A DNA stretch of 64,000 nt from Theocolax elegans (taxonomy: Eukaryota; Arthropoda; Insecta; Hymenoptera; Cerocephalidae), in contig CM047425.1 in the NCBI GenBank assembly GCA_026168455.1, positions 25,103,058 to 25,167,057 of the forward strand, read 5' to 3'. Shown here piece after piece: positions 24,023-34,850 of this stretch; within the stretch, counting starts at the first letter, position 1, and each line of letters opens with the position of its first letter. The translations under genes and the position numbers were made by a program. The notes under the pieces were generated by a model. The model had not been told where the DNA came from. It was given only the letters and a program-made list of their open reading frames with translations, and did not search any database.

Positions 24023-26011
24023 ATGAAAATATCCACAGTCTACACATTCTTACTTTTACCTTTACTCTTACGGACAGTGACCATGACAAATGACCCTTAT
24101 GACATAGAGAAATTAAACTCAATATCCGGAATATATTATGAAAGAATAGGAAATTTAAGAATAAAGAAAGCAGATTGGCAAATAGCAATCTATATCGATG
24201 CCGAGAAATTTTTAAATAACCACTCAGGTCTCAAAATTGATGACCAAGTTTATTTACAATGTAAAAATGCTATTTTTACCTGGAAATGTGACATGTCACT
24301 GGACCAAGAGTTAATCAACATAAAAAATAACACTCTTCGAGAACTCCAAAAAGAAATAAATATCGTATTCTCAGACTTAAAATATACACCAAAGAACGAC
24401 AAAGGTACACCATACACCATCAGAAGAAGACGATCAGCGCCGTTAGGAATTATAGGAAGCGTTAGCAAAAGCCTCTTCGGAACAGCAACCATGGAAGAAA
24501 TAGATGAAATCAATAACAACATAGACCAAATTTATGAAGACCAAAAGGAAATAATTAATCTAAGTAATAAAAAAACCCATATAATTAATACTTCACTAGA
24601 CCATCTATACAACGTTACAAATCAACATTCAAAAACTTTACAAACTTTAGTAAAAATTATTAAGGATAGAGTAGGAGGATTAGCCACCAAAGAAGAACAC
24701 ATCGATTACGTTCTAGAATTTATGAATTACGCAAGAAAAGTTGAAGCCATTTTCGACCATCTAATAAATAGCAATAAAGAATTTTTAGAAATTCTTCAAT
24801 CTTTAAGGCGAAAAGAAATACATCCGCGATTGTTGAAAACCAATCTAATCAGACAAATAGTAGACGATATTCATCGAGAAATGAATTATTTTAAATTACC
24901 CATTCCTTATCAACACCTACAAGCAGAAGAAATTTCTAACATAGCTGATATTACTACGAGCTACCATAACGGACAAGTATTAGCCACCTTACACCTACCG
25001 CTAGTAGATCAAAATTCATTTAATTTGTATAAAATACATTCTTTGGCTGTACCACAGGAAATAGAAAATAAAACTATCGGATTCGCCTACGTTAAAACGA
25101 GCCATTCTTACATAACAGTGAGCGAGGACCATAAACAATATCTCAAAGTGAATTATGACGTACTCAACGATTGCCGACACTTAATCTACGGACATATTTG
25201 TTCATTAAAAGAACCACTCAAGGAAGCATCAATTCAAGATGATTGCGAATTGTCAATGCTGATGAGACCAAATATCAAAAACTTAAAAACTTGTGAAATT
25301 ATATACCATCACAACCTTGAAACTAAATGGAAGTACCTACAAGAAGATGAAGCATGGCTATTTTCTGCAGCCAAACCAGAAATGCTAAGAATCACATGTC
25401 CAGAAAAACCAGACATAATTACGACCCTAAAAGGAGTTGGAATATTAAGGATTGCACCAACCTGCACCGGACACACAGACCGAGTTACCTTAATCATTAT
25501 TGAAAAATCGAGAAACCCGAATAGATACATTTACAAACCAGATATTAACTTACAAATTGCAAACCTGTACCCAATTTTTAAACATCATGACGACGAAACT
25601 GACAAACTGGACGTAATCAAGGAACTAACCTTTGACCACCCACTCTGGAAAGATAAGGAAGAAAAGTTGATTGATATATCAACAAGGCTGGACCAAATCA
25701 GGCAGCACAAGAGAAGTCAAAATCATTATAGTTATTGGACATTTGGAAGCTTTTCATTGCACATTTTATTAATTTTAACCCTCATATCATTAGTTGGTTA
25801 TTGGGTTAACACTAAGGTTAAATCTAAAAGGACCTCAACTAAATCTAATACCCTAACAAAGGTAGCACCACGGACAGATGACCGACGACGAGACCATAGT
25901 ACTGATACTATTTTTATTGTTCCTGAAAATTCCCATTACGCTTCTATCCCAACTAATCTACACCATTCTCAATCTGACGCATTACCCAAACAATCAGCAG
26001 AATTAGACTAA
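24023..26011 (+). CDS. env: env: envelope glycoprotein, baculovirus F-like
   Basis: The product is 662 residues. An N-terminal signal peptide (about 7-20, Leu-rich) is followed by a short surface part. The furin-type site RRRR at 134-137 precedes a hydrophobic fusion-peptide-like stretch starting SAPLGIIG. Helical segments follow (about 160-290). A transmembrane helix lies at about 575-597 and a cytoplasmic tail of about 65 residues ends the protein. This plan is that of insect errantivirus Env, related to the baculovirus F fusion protein. The frame is intact. It starts 36 nt after the pol stop and is probably translated from spliced RNA. Confidence 0.9.
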   Translation: MKISTVYTFLLLPLLLRTVTMTNDPYDIEKLNSISGIYYERIGNLRIKKADWQIAIYIDAEKFLNNHSGLKIDDQVYLQCKNAIFTWKCDMSLDQELINIKNNTLRELQKEINIVFSDLKYTPKNDKGTPYTIRRRRSAPLGIIGSVSKSLFGTATMEEIDEINNNIDQIYEDQKEIINLSNKKTHIINTSLDHLYNVTNQHSKTLQTLVKIIKDRVGGLATKEEHIDYVLEFMNYARKVEAIFDHLINSNKEFLEILQSLRRKEIHPRLLKTNLIRQIVDDIHREMNYFKLPIPYQHLQAEEISNIADITTSYHNGQVLATLHLPLVDQNSFNLYKIHSLAVPQEIENKTIGFAYVKTSHSYITVSEDHKQYLKVNYDVLNDCRHLIYGHICSLKEPLKEASIQDDCELSMLMRPNIKNLKTCEIIYHHNLETKWKYLQEDEAWLFSAAKPEMLRITCPEKPDIITTLKGVGILRIAPTCTGHTDRVTLIIIEKSRNPNRYIYKPDINLQIANLYPIFKHHDDETDKLDVIKELTFDHPLWKDKEEKLIDISTRLDQIRQHKRSQNHYSYWTFGSFSLHILLILTLISLVGYWVNTKVKSKRTSTKSNTLTKVAPRTDDRRRDHSTDTIFIVPENSHYASIPTNLHHSQSDALPKQSAELD

Positions 26012-26122
26012 CTATAAGCCTATAGCATAAAAAGAAACACAAGAGTCATAACACATTTGGTCACCATTAACATCAACTCACCCCATCAGAAATACAGAAA
26101 TTAATTGAAATTTTATGATTAC

Positions 26123-26124
26123 AG
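26123..26124 (+). promoter_or_regulatory. Candidate acceptor for first 3' accessory gene
   Basis: TTTTATGATTACAG| ends 51 nt before ATG 26176. The polypyrimidine tract is only moderate. Confidence 0.35.
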
Positions 26125-26175
26125 ATATCGACCAAAAATAAAAATAAATAATAAAAAAATAAAAAAAAAATAGTA

Positions 26176-27207
26176 ATGGCAAACGGATCAAATACAAGAT
26201 ACGGATTCGATTTCCAACTACAACTTTCTGATAATAATATACTAATCTCGGCGAAAAAACCAACACCACTTGGGGAAGCTGCCAAGTGGATAGAATCAAA
26301 TTATGGACCATTGGACAAGATCGAAATTGTGAAACAGGGCTGGCCAAATCATATGTTCAGAGCGACGCTTATGAAAGAAGAAGAAAAAGTAAAATTATTG
26401 AACGAGCTAACGCCTATTATGACAAGACCAAAAGAATATATCACGGAGAAACAGGACAGGACCAGATTATTCTGTAAAATACCTCCCGCAATCAGCGAGG
26501 AAACTTTCTTTTTAGAATTTGAAAAATTCGGAGTATTAGATTACCTATACACAACTACTGACCAAAAAGGACGAGGTCTTTACGGTTACGTAAGATACTT
26601 GGACCCGAGGGACACAAAAGAAGCACTGGAACGAAGCCACCCCAGATACGGAGCTTTCATATCGGAACCACGGAAATTAAGTAAGGATAAATGGAAAAAT
26701 CCACCCAGATTAGAAAAACGTATTCATCCACTTTGCAAACGGTTAGTCAGCAGCAGCACCTATCACCATCACGAAGAAATATGCCAGAAACAGACGGAAT
26801 TAAGAAACATAAGAAGAGACCCAGGAACATGGCGCCTAAGCAATGAAGTTGTAGAAAAAACAGAAGTTGTCGATTATTCGTGGCGAGAACCTGAGGTCCA
26901 ACCAGGCTCCCCCATAATCTGGAAGCTAAGAAAACATATTATCACAGGGGACTTAATGGAACAAGGCCCCAAGCCTGTTCATTTAGAAACAGAAATCAAA
27001 GCAGATCCGTTCGAAGGAGTATTATGCGAAAATGCTAACCTCATAGACGTTGAAAAGCCAAAAAGAAGAAGAATACAACCAGATGTAACCGATGAAGAAG
27101 TCAATACAATTCGAGAACATTTACAGCTCATGCAAATGCAACCAGAAGCAGCGGAGCTTGGAACCACTGAAAACTTAATAGATATTGACCAAAGTGACCA
27201 AAATTAA
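26176..27207 (+). CDS. Accessory protein 1: RRM-like plus HCHC zinc motif (343 aa)
   Basis: I know of no named homolog. Residues about 20-80 read as a beta-alpha-beta-beta-alpha pattern. Residues 97-155 look like an RNA recognition motif, with the RNP2-like LFCKIP (98-103) and RNP1-like GLYGYVRY (134-141). A putative zinc site H184-x2-C187-x11-H199-x3-C203 follows, within RIHPLC...HHEEIC. The C-terminal third is acidic and ends in LIDIDQSDQN. There is no signal peptide or membrane segment, so a nuclear or cytoplasmic RNA-binding role is inferred. It lies between env and a second gene with the same plan and is uncommon for an errantivirus. Confidence 0.75.
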   Translation: MANGSNTRYGFDFQLQLSDNNILISAKKPTPLGEAAKWIESNYGPLDKIEIVKQGWPNHMFRATLMKEEEKVKLLNELTPIMTRPKEYITEKQDRTRLFCKIPPAISEETFFLEFEKFGVLDYLYTTTDQKGRGLYGYVRYLDPRDTKEALERSHPRYGAFISEPRKLSKDKWKNPPRLEKRIHPLCKRLVSSSTYHHHEEICQKQTELRNIRRDPGTWRLSNEVVEKTEVVDYSWREPEVQPGSPIIWKLRKHIITGDLMEQGPKPVHLETEIKADPFEGVLCENANLIDVEKPKRRRIQPDVTDEEVNTIREHLQLMQMQPEAAELGTTENLIDIDQSDQN

Positions 27208-27226
27208 CTTGACCAAAATGACCAAA
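27187..27226 (+). repeat. Cluster of four GACCAAA motifs
   Basis: GACCAAA occurs at 27187, 27196, 27211 and 27220, across the stop of the first accessory gene. A second cluster of four lies at 28391-28429. The spacing (9, 15, 9) includes two tandem 9-mers. Confidence 0.7.
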
Positions 27227-27392
27227 AAGCTTCCACATTTACTAACACCAATGGCAATTCCCTCTCTTCTTTATTTCTATCTTTTTTTTTCTCTTTCCTT
27301 TTTCTCTAACCATTCAAGCATGCTCACACTAAATAAAATAAATTTCTATTTACATATCTATAATATATTGTCTTATTTGCTTTCTGTTACAC

Positions 27393-27394
27393 AG
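27393..27394 (+). promoter_or_regulatory. Candidate acceptor for second 3' accessory gene
   Basis: TTTGCTTTCTGTTACACAG| ends 10 nt before ATG 27405, with a long pyrimidine-rich stretch upstream (27254-27315). Confidence 0.55.
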
Positions 27395-27404
27395 GATAAC
27401 CAAA

Positions 27405-28202
27405 ATGGAATCTGTGAAAGCAACCTTCCGCTCAGCAGGAGCACTAAACCAACTGATCCTCATTCTCAACATACCTTTAAATATAGGAGCAATCTTCGAC
27501 CTATTCGTCCGCTTCGGAGAAATTTTAGAAATAAAATTAGATCAGATACCAGCTGGTATAGCTTATGTAACTTTCAAACAGGAAGAAAGTGCCAAGAATG
27601 CGGAGGAATATGGAAAATTGAAACCAGCGACCACAACTAAGACCAAAAAAAATGACCAAGAATATGAAACTCAATCGACCGATGAGTCGCTGATATCGGT
27701 CGGACGAGAGTTCAAAGAACCAGAAAACAAGGTGCGCCAAGTGGTGGACGAATCAGGAAGGCGCATTCACATCCTAGTACCAGACCATTTACCCGATCAA
27801 GACATCTACGACACCTTCTCCAATCACGGGGACATAGAATATGTCCATTTAATTGAACAAACAAATAACGGAAGAATGGCATTCATTTGTTTTTTTCACA
27901 CTGAGGCAGCAAACCAAGCGGTCCAAAGGGAAAGACGGTTTAAACCAAAACATGTTGGACCTCAGGCGTTAACCAGATACAACGGACCATTGAAAAGGAT
28001 TCACTATCAATGCGGTAGACAGGTCAATGGAAAAAACTTCCTAGACCACGTACGATTCTGCAAACAAGTTAGGCAAGGCACTACAGACCAAAATAGAACC
28101 AGACCAAACGAACATTTAAATAAGCGGGAATTGAACCCCGAATATTGTAACAACATCCGTATGAAGATACAGCGAAAGGACAGAAACTTTAAACAAGACT
28201 AG
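27405..28202 (+). CDS. Accessory protein 2: two RRM-like domains plus HCHC zinc motif (265 aa)
   Basis: RRM-like 1 spans about 17-68 (LILILNIP...GIAYVTFKQ). A polar linker follows. RRM-like 2 spans about 121-175 (IHILVPDHLP...RMAFICFF). Then comes H200-x2-C203-x11-H215-x3-C219 within RIHYQC...DHVRFC, and a basic tail. The zinc motif and its RIH lead match accessory protein 1 residue for residue in spacing, so the two genes are probably paralogs within the element. It may bind viral RNA for export, packaging or translation; that is inference. The ATG directly follows a good splice acceptor. Confidence 0.75.
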   Translation: MESVKATFRSAGALNQLILILNIPLNIGAIFDLFVRFGEILEIKLDQIPAGIAYVTFKQEESAKNAEEYGKLKPATTTKTKKNDQEYETQSTDESLISVGREFKEPENKVRQVVDESGRRIHILVPDHLPDQDIYDTFSNHGDIEYVHLIEQTNNGRMAFICFFHTEAANQAVQRERRFKPKHVGPQALTRYNGPLKRIHYQCGRQVNGKNFLDHVRFCKQVRQGTTDQNRTRPNEHLNKRELNPEYCNNIRMKIQRKDRNFKQD

Positions 28203-28390
28203 TTATAAACTAAACCGATCAATAATAATCAAATTTTTACTTTTTTTTTACTATTATTAATTTCCTTCTTTTGATCGAGTTTTTTATATAAAATTTTTTA
28301 TTGTGAAAGGAAGAAAGAGGAAAAACGTAATCAAATCAAATGAAAACACTTACGACGAAAATAAAGAAAAGAAAAAAAAAAAGAAATAAT

Positions 28391-28429
28391 GACCAAAGAC
28401 CAAATTGACCAAAAGTTAAATCGACCAAA
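28391..28429 (+). repeat. Second cluster of GACCAAA motifs
   Basis: Four copies start at 28391, 28398, 28407 and 28423 in the untranslated 3' region of the provirus, followed by a T-rich tract. Confidence 0.7.
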
Positions 28430-28524
28430 GGATATTCTTTTTTTTTGCTTTTCCTTTTTATTTATATATGTTAATTTCACATTTAGCCCTCTTTCTCACC
28501 TTACGAAATAAAATGTACCACCTT

Positions 28525-28540
28525 TTGCCGAGGACGGCAA
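28525..28540 (+). other. Hairpin TTGCCG-AGGA-CGGCAA upstream of the PPT
   Basis: A perfect 6-bp stem with a 4-nt loop ends 8 nt before the polypurine tract. Its TTGCCG arm recurs in the two leader motifs at 13949 and 14751. Confidence 0.6.
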
Positions 28541-28548
28541 ACGCCTTT

Positions 28549-28561
28549 AAGGGGGGGAGGA
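28549..28561 (+). promoter_or_regulatory. Polypurine tract
   Basis: AAGGGGGGGAGGA abuts the 3' LTR and would prime plus-strand DNA. Confidence 0.9.
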
Positions 28562-29165
28562 TGTTACATGCCAGAAAATATATGTAAGAAAATATATGTA
28601 AGAACGACTCGGGGCTAACAAAGTCGCACGGATTCCTTATCGCTGGTCAAGGAATGCACAACACTGCAACTTTGATGAGCGAAGGCCAACTGCGTGACGT
28701 CAATGTGGGGAAGTAATTAGGAGTAGGGAAGGTCCTCTCCTAGTTCCTTCCTGACATTGCACTTGCCCCGGGCCCAGTTCTCTCTCAGCCGCGAGAAAGT
28801 AATCCCCTACGAGTTGTACGACAATTAGTTCTTTTCTTCGTTCGCCGATATTTGATATAGTTTTTTATTTTCGACAATATTCGCCGGTTTTTAAATTTAT
28901 AATCTTATATTTTTTCCGTTTTGTGATTTCTTTTCAATAAAGTTAAAAGTCTAAAATAAAGCAGTAGAAATATCTAATTATTTATTCATCGAGCCCTAGA
29001 ACCAACCAATATATATAGATATATATTTATCGCCTGGCTATCCGAGTCTCCAAAAGGTAAGATATCATTAATTACTATTCCGCCTTATTCATTTGTATAA
29101 TTATTTATACCTATGTTGAACAGATTGTCAATGTTTCGACAGATCGTCCCAATAAATATATAACA
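28562..29165 (+). repeat. 3' LTR
   Basis: This copy is 604 bp and identical to the 5' LTR except at 28805. It is followed by the ATATG target duplicate. Confidence 0.95.
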
Positions 29166-30527
29166 ATATGACAATCAGCTTTACCGACAGTCCATAGCTC
29201 TCGCAAATGTGAGATTACATATTTTGGTTGCAGAAACGAACGAACGATGCGTAAATACTAACCTTGATAATATCTACTCATCTTTTCCCTTTACTCCTTC
29301 TTTCACCGAGTCTCATAATAGATTATCACCACCAAAAAATTATGTATTTTTTATTCTACTCTAGCGAATGATTTTAATTACTATTGTGAAGAACTGAATG
29401 CTTTTTTGTTATTTACTATTTCTATAATTATAACGATAATTATAATTGAACAGCGATATATTGAGAAGAAATAATTAAGAAATAATAAAACGAGTCCTTT
29501 GATAATTTGATTTTAGTTCGTCTTTTTCTTAGGTTTCTGTGGTAATATAAATGGTTGTATTCTTCGGCTGAAAGTTTCATAATCTAAATAAAATCAAATG
29601 TATTCCATACAGTTTTATGTTAACTATATAACGCTATTTATGTTTGAAAGTATTCATCTTTTCAAGTCAATGAAATCAAAATAAATATATGTATACCTTT
29701 TTTTCTCTTAATTAAAAAAATGTTATACTGCAATTTTTTCACCTTCTTCTTCGTATTCATTTATCATTCGTTCGGTTCTTGATCTACCTCCGATCTAGCC
29801 ATGTCGTCCTCATCGTCTTCACTTATTCGAAGTTGCAAAAAATCGAGTATTTAACAAATCGCATAAAGAACTCGACACGATTAATTAATAATAAGTTATT
29901 GGTTGTAATCAGTGACGACAAATTGAGTGAATTCAATTTTATAATAGAAAAATTAGAAACCGGAAAAATGATATTCACCGTTGCGTAAATAAAGTTATTG
30001 AACAACAAAGTTTAGAAAGAAAAGAAAAAATCGAATTGGAAATATATCCAGTTGCAGGCACTACTCATGTGTTGTTTGGAAAATATTAAAAAGTTACACG
30101 CAGCACCAAGTGGGTGCGCATCACGTGTGCAAGTATTTTGGAGATCAGCCTTCACCTGATTCTACATCACCTTCCGAACAAAGTGAACATTCACTAACCG
30201 ATTATCTCCCTCTTGCAGTGCCTTCATTAACTATAACTGTTGAAATGAAGAGACTGGAAAGAAGAATTTTATATACAAACTGAAATAGTAGCGAAGTAGT
30301 AGTGTAATTATAGTTACAGTTATAGCCACAGTTATAGTATTATTGTACAAATATTTCGTTAGTAAAACTATTTAAGTTATAAAATTTTTATTCATGTACC
30401 AATGAGAAGATAAGATATACATTTATATGCATCGAATTGAGCTGCTAAAATTCTATCTTCAAATAAAAATATTTTTTTTGACAATTTTTGGAGAAAGTTA
30501 ATTTTTATTTTGCCATACCATTTTATA
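29166..30527. other. Intergenic; decayed coding-like stretch 29770-30285
   Basis: No intact gene was seen. The segment 29770-30285 reads as peptide-like pieces that change frame (for example a frame ending in IEKLETGKMIFTVA, then another with VAGTTHVLFGKY). This could be a relic of a host gene or processed copy. I do not recognise it. Confidence 0.3.
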
Positions 30528-31238
30528 CAGGGTGATCCAGAAACATAGGTAACATATATATATATTCCGATTCAGAAAATTAATTCGAGTATAACCCCGT
30601 CGGAATTTTTAAAAAATATTAATTAGGCGAGGCGTAATTAATTTTTGAAATGGGCCAATCAGAGGCCGGATTAGGGAAGAAAGGTGAGCGGCGTTGCCGC
30701 GCGAGTTCTAATGCAACAGGTCAACGGGCGAAGCGGCCGAGGCGCCTGAACATAGCTAATGCGTATAGCAGAAGCGAAGATCGCGAAAGCGAATGAATCG
30801 CAAAATATATTTTACGAGATTGATTGTATGAATAAAATGTACAATCAAGGAAATGATTTTTATTTAAGTTTGAATTATACCGCAGACTAATAAATTCATT
30901 ACTACTATTATTAATTTACTTACTAAATCTATGATACGCGTGCGTTATAAATATGAGATTATTACAGTTTTTAATCTCTTCGTATTTACATTAATTTATT
31001 GAAACCTTTATGACGAATCTTAAGACAATAAAATTTTGAATTGAATTAAGTTTTGTGTACAATATAGCCAATAAATACGTTTACCATAAAGATATATCGC
31101 TACATAATGGAAATATATTAATTAATTTTGCAAGTATATTGGCAATAATATTGCTAGGTAAATAATTCCTAGTCCGTGTAAAATGAAATTTAGCTCAAGC
31201 CTCAATTCTCCGTTTAAAAAACATAATGCTACCGCGAG

Positions 31239-31380
31239 CGCTCTCCGATGTTCGCGCACATCAAATTTTGTGTTCGCGGAGTAAGCCCGCCGCGGGCGCT
31301 CTCCGACGTTCGCGCTCATCAAATTTTGTACTCGCGGAGTAAGCCCGTCGCGGACGCTCTCCGACGTCCGCACTGCAAGA
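31239..31380. repeat. 58-bp GC-rich minisatellite (left arm)
   Basis: The unit begins CGCTCTCCGA at 31239, 31297 and 31355, about 2.5 copies. The mirror copy is in the right arm, about 36142-36283. Frames through it are simple repeats, not genes. Confidence 0.8.
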
Positions 31381-31943
31381 GCAAACGTGCTCGAAAAAAG
31401 TTACTTCGTTAAAATTACAATTCATTGTGTTTCAGACTTAATAAATATTTTGGAAAACTCGTTCCAAATGTGTAGGATAATAATTGCAATAGTCTGGCTG
31501 TTGAATTGAATTGAGTGTTCAATATACAAAATGCCAATGAATAACTACCATTAATTCGCAATATATTGGTAATATATTAGCAATAATATTGCTAGTAAGT
31601 TAATTCCGAGTCCGTGTAAGCTGAACCCTCGATGAAGTTTTATAATAGTCTGGGAATCATCTAGCTATAGTATATCTATAATATGTTTACGTTTACCAAA
31701 TATTTTTAAACTGATTTTTTATAATATATTAGTATATGCTGAACAAATCGATATCATTAAAATTAATTGGATCATATCTTTACTAAAAATCGGTATTATG
31801 AGAAATCGAGGATTTATGTCACGCATCTTAGTAATTATTCGGATGACCAAAGACAGACGTTCATTCACGGTTTCATCCACTTGAGGTTATAAAAGATCAT
31901 CGATTCGTCGGTAGTATTGACAATTTGGAAGACACGAAACATA

Positions 31944-32104
31944 TTGGCGATATATTGATAATACTTTGGCAATATGTTGGCAACATATTGGCAACATATT
32001 GGCAATATATTGGCAACATATTGGCAACATATTGACAATACTTTGGCAACATATTGGCAACATATTGGCAATATATTGGCAACATATTGGCAATATATTG
32101 ATAA
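31944..32104. repeat. 11-bp minisatellite, left arm
   Basis: Tandem copies of ATATTGGCAAC/T have two interruptions of the ATACTTTGGC type. Apparent frames in all phases are repeat artefacts. Confidence 0.85.
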
Positions 32105-32660
32105 TACAAATAATAAATACTTTACGAAATACACTTTAACTGCAAGATTTAAGCCAGACTACAAGCCATACTTGCGCAAACACTTTGAGACACACATACA
32201 GCCATACAAAACGATCAACTTTTCATTCCTTGTAACTACCCTCTGTATTGGTTGGTAATAAAAGCCGACATAAGAAAAATCAACGAGTTATTTTGTTATT
32301 CTAAAATATCTGTCTTTGTTGATTGCTTTAAATTGTCTTCTCGTTCTTGCATTAGTAGCACAAACTGTGTGAGAAGTTTCATCAACCACCTAAATACAGG
32401 AGGGTAGTAATAAGGAATGAAATTTGCTTTTTTATCGAGAAATAGACATTTTCATGTTATTTTCTTATCTAGAACATCTGTCCTTTGTTGATTTTTCTTA
32501 AGTTGGTTTCTCGTGTCAACCAATACAGAGGGTAGTTACAAGGAATGAAAAGTTGATCTTTCAGTATGGCTAATTGTATGGCTGTATGTATATCTGAAAG
32601 TGTTTGTGAAAGTATGGCTTTAAGTCTCGCTTAAATCTTGCAGTTAAAAGTGTATTTCGT

Positions 32661-33486
32661 TAAGAACCCGCGTAAAAAAATTAAAGTTTATATGAACTTT
32701 ATATAAACTTTAGGTTTGGCTAAACTTGATATGGGGTTGGCCAACGAGACTGAGCCGAACTTGTGCAATTGACTGTTCAAGTTTGGCGAAAGTATATCAA
32801 ATGTTCAGCTGAAATTCATATAAAGTTTTTACAAAGTTTTTTTACCATTACTGACAAATAAAATATAGTTTATACTAAGTTTAGCTGAACTCAATATTAA
32901 CGTGATAGCATAAGTTCAGGTTTATAAAGTCATATAATGTTGATATCAATATACCCAAAGAAAAATTTTAAAAATCTGTTTAACTGTCATTAGTAAGAAT
33001 ACATCGGTTAGAAAAACGGAGATAAATTCCAAAAAATTCGAATCCGTTACTGAAAAGTGTTGTCGATTTCCTTAGTTTTGAAGACATAACCTGAAAGAAG
33101 AAATTTAAAAAAACCACAAAGTATCTATTTTCACCATTTTTCTAACCGATGTATTCTTACTAATGTCAGTTAAAGCAGATTTTTAAAATTTTCTTTGGGT
33201 ATGTTGATATCAACATTATATGACTTTATAAACCTGAACTTGCTATCACGTTAATATTGAGTTCAGCTAATTTTGTATAAACTATATTTTATTTGTCAGT
33301 AATTGTAAAAAACTTATAAAAACTTTATATGAATTTCAGCTGAACATTTGATATACTTTCGCCAAACTTGAACAGTCAATTGCACAAGTTCGGCTCAGTC
33401 TCGTTGGCCAACCCCATATCAAGTTTAGCCAAACCTAAAGTTTATATAAAGTTCATATAAACTTAATTTTTTTACGCGGGTTCTTA
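32661..33486. mobile_element. Inner ~826-bp palindrome, copy 1
   Basis: It begins TAAGAACCCG and ends with the complement CGGGTTCTTA, and the arms pair throughout. A smaller stem sits at its centre around ACATCGGTTAGAAAAA. Confidence 0.75.
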
Positions 33487-34022
33487 ACGAAATACACTTT
33501 AACTGCAAGATTTAAGCCAGACTACAAGCCATACTTGCGCAAACACTTTGAGACACACATACAGCCATACAAAACGATCAACTTTTCATTCCTTGTAACT
33601 ACCCCTCTGTATTGGTTGGTAATAAAAGCCGACATAAGAAAAATCAACGAGTTATTTTGTTATTCTAAAATATCTGTCTTTGTTGATTGCTTTAAATTGT
33701 CTTCTCGTTCTTGCATTAGTAGCACAAACTGTGTGAGACGTTTCATCAACACCTAAATACAGGAGGGTAGTAATAAGGAATGAAATTTGCTTTTTTATCG
33801 AGAAATAGACATTTTCATGTTATTTTCTTATCTAGAACATCTGTCCTTTGTTGATTTTCTTAAGTTGGTTTCTCGTGTCAACCAATACAGAGGGTAGTTA
33901 CAAGGAATGAAAAGTTGATCTTTCAGTATGGCTAATTGTATGGCTGTATGTATATCTGAAAGTGTTTGTGAAAGTATGGCTTTAAGTCTCGCTTAAATCT
34001 TGCAGTTAAAAGTGTATTTCGT

Positions 34023-34850
34023 TAAGAACCCGCGTAAAAAAATTAAAGTTTATATGAACTTTATATAAACTTTAGGTTTGGCTAAACTTGATATGGGGTT
34101 GGCCAACGAGACTGAGCCGAACTTGTGCAATTGACTGTTCAAGTTTGGCGAAAGTATATCAAATGTTCAGCTGAAATTCATATAAAGTTTTTACAAAGTT
34201 TTTTTACCATTACTGACAAATAAAATATAGTTTATACTAAGTTTAGCTGAACTCAATATTAACGTGATAGCATAAGTTCAGGTTTATAAAGTCATATAAT
34301 GTTGATATCAATATACCCAAAGAAAAATTTTAAAAATCTGTTTAACTGTCATTAGTAAGAATACATCGGTTAGAAAAACGGAGATAAATTCCAAAAAATT
34401 CGAATCCGTTACTGAAAAGTGTTGTCGATTTCCTTAGTTTTGAAGACATAACCTGAAAGAAGAAATTTAAAAAACCACAAAGTATCTATTTTCACCATTT
34501 TTCTAACCGATGTATTCTTACTAATGTCAGTTAAAGCAGATTTTTAAAATTTTCTTTGGGTATGTTGATATCAACATTATATGACTTTATAAACCTGAAC
34601 TTGCTATCACGTTAATATTGAGTTCAGCTAAATTTTGTATAAACTATATTTTATTTGTCAGTAATTGTAAAAAACTTTATAAAAACTTTATATGAATTTC
34701 AGCTGAACATTTGATATACTTTCGCCAAACTTGAACAGTCAATTGCACAAGTTCGGCTCAGTCTCGTTGGCCAACCCCATATCAAGTTTAGCCAAACCTA
34801 AAGTTTATATAAAGTTCATATAAACTTTAATTTTTTTACGCGGGTTCTTA
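34023..34850. mobile_element. Inner ~828-bp palindrome, copy 2
   Basis: This second copy of the 32661-33486 element has the same ends and a few single-base indels. The two copies sit symmetrically in the large palindrome. Confidence 0.75.

Larger units (their letters stand above)
12988..29165 (+). mobile_element. Full-length errantivirus-like (Ty3/gypsy) endogenous retrovirus
   Basis: This is a complete provirus: LTR, primer-binding site, 4-kb leader, gag, pol, env, two extra genes, polypurine tract, LTR. A 5-bp duplication ATATG flanks it (12983-12987 and 29166-29170). The two LTRs differ only at 13231 (T) versus 28805 (C), and all five long frames are open, so the insertion looks recent. 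The order protease-RT-RNase H-integrase in pol and an env with a basic cleavage site place it among insect errantiviruses. Errantiviruses usually have three genes and a 4-bp target duplication, so the extra genes and the 5-bp repeat are atypical. It lies upstream of PLA1 gene A in the intergenic space. Confidence 0.95.

Noticed and set aside
31122..31373. 83-codon frame mirrored at 36149-36400
   Set aside because: It reads through a 58-bp minisatellite in the palindrome and carries internal repeats only.
31865..32134. Open frames in several phases across the TTGGCAACATA array
   Set aside because: They are artefacts of an 11-bp repeat lacking stops; the mirror copies at 35377-35657 show the same.
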